NCBI RefSeq assembly: GCF_020829645.1
Contig: NZ_JAIVFS010000011.1
Location: forward strand, 1-64,000
Reading direction: 5' to 3'
DNA from: Nostoc mirabile CHAB5784
GTDB taxonomy: Bacteria > Cyanobacteriota > Cyanobacteriia > Cyanobacteriales > Nostocaceae
DNA length: 64,000 bases
Shown here: positions 63,516 through 64,000 of the stretch, one piece after another
Layout of the letters: each line of letters begins with the position of its first letter
Numbering within the stretch: the stretch's first letter is position 1
Program-made: the position numbers and the translations under genes
The notes under the pieces: model-generated
Seen by the model: the letters and a program-made list of their open reading frames with translations, nothing else
What the model was told of the DNA's origin: nothing
Database searches by the model: none

Positions 63516-64000
63516 ATGAATTTACGTAGAGATGCATTGCAAATCCTCAAAGAAACTAGCCGAACTTTTTATATTCCAATTAGTCTTTTACCGCCAGGAT
63601 TACAAGAAGCAGTAGCATCAGCATATTTGTGTATGCGTGCCATTGATGAAATTGAAGATCATCCCGAACTAGATAACGCTACTAAAGCAAAGCTGTTAAG
63701 AACGATTAGCCTGACATTACAGGCAGGCGTTGATGGCTTCGCGGTAGATGCTTTCTTTGCAGGATTTAGTGGGTATGAGAATACCTTAGAAGAAGTCACA
63801 GTGAGGATTAGAGAATGGTCGATACTAGCACCAGAGACCATTGCACCTCGAATTTGGGATGCCACTGCTGCAATGGCAGACCGGATGGCTTACTGGGCAG
63901 AAAGAAACTGGAAAATTTATACAGAATCTGATTTGGATCGTTATACCTTTGGGGTTGCAGGTGCAGTGGGATTGTTACTATCGGACTTATGGGCTTGGTA
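63516..64000 (+). CDS. Squalene/phytoene synthase family protein, cut by the window end
   Basis: The first 161 residues are present from ATG 63516, preceded by GGGGAG; the rest lies outside the window. SRTFYIPISLLP is the family start. The first Asp-rich motif is CMRAIDEIEDH (D-x-x-E-D form) and the second region begins DLDRYTFGVAGAVGLLLSDLW. The family joins two prenyl diphosphates head to head. Whether this copy makes squalene, phytoene or another product cannot be decided from the N-terminal part; its first motif departs from the DxxxD of phytoene synthase. Confidence 0.88.
   Translation, partial: MNLRRDALQILKETSRTFYIPISLLPPGLQEAVASAYLCMRAIDEIEDHPELDNATKAKLLRTISLTLQAGVDGFAVDAFFAGFSGYENTLEEVTVRIREWSILAPETIAPRIWDATAAMADRMAYWAERNWKIYTESDLDRYTFGVAGAVGLLLSDLWAW

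Overview
The window comes from a filamentous, probably Nostocales-type cyanobacterium. The octamer GCGATCGC (HIP1) recurs in genes and spacers. There are many short 7-bp tandem repeats (TTAGTCA, TTTTGAC, AATTCGT). The gene set fits: a group 2 sigma factor, HemL, 4-hydroxyphenylpyruvate dioxygenase, a CPP1-like protein, ChaB-like and DUF2811 proteins, and large PAS/GAF histidine kinases. No rRNA, tRNA, CRISPR array or intact transposase gene was found by eye.

Layout. 1-1.1 kb is repeat DNA with a well-defined MITE. 1.1-3.2 kb is a hybrid histidine kinase broken by two in-frame stop codons, followed by a KTSC-domain gene and an epoxide hydrolase. 5.1-7.5 kb holds a divergent pair, an isopropylmalate synthase paralogue and a GntR/FCD regulator, with two identical palindromic operators between them. 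7.6-12.5 kb carries a ferredoxin-like protein, a nucleotidyltransferase, a pRiA4b ORF-3-type protein, CobO and a membrane-anchored protein. 12.6-17.3 kb is an accessory zone with three MITEs that have clear target duplications, the eroded remains of a CHAT-like/NTPase gene, an intact TPR protein, a 21-bp tandem array and a ParE remnant. 17.5-27.9 kb is mostly housekeeping (sigma factor, HerA-like ATPase, GST, fasciclin protein, HemL, ChaB-like, HisIE, MFS). 28-36.4 kb has an IS200/IS605-like remnant, a DnaA-box cluster, DUF2811, an OmpR regulator, a CPP1-like protein, HAD, GNAT, HPPD, SDR and a zinc-ribbon/NYN protein. 36.6-42.5 kb is a phosphate transport cluster on the minus strand (pstS, pstC, pstA and two pstB copies) with an upstream Pho box and repeats on both sides. 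43-48 kb has a 20-unit 21-bp array, Uma2, and a divergent SpoIIM / RDD membrane cluster. 48.4-62.6 kb has a 2H phosphoesterase, HolA, DUF4168, a PAS-LuxR regulator, a 1453-residue hybrid kinase, a GH31 glucosidase, and an FAD/Rieske oxidoreductase destroyed by nested MITEs. The window ends inside a squalene/phytoene synthase gene.

The strongest theme is small non-autonomous elements reshaping genes. At least six elements have inverted ends and most of these have exact target duplications. One sits inside another, which itself interrupts a gene, and precise in-silico removal restores the reading frame. Repeats also lie in frame in the interdomain linkers of several enzymes and supply stop codons to others. 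Other points worth checking are a LeuA paralogue with an altered metal motif and its own regulator, a second PstB lacking the Q-loop glutamine, and a Pho box of five 11-bp units. All family names are read from motifs by eye; no database search was run.
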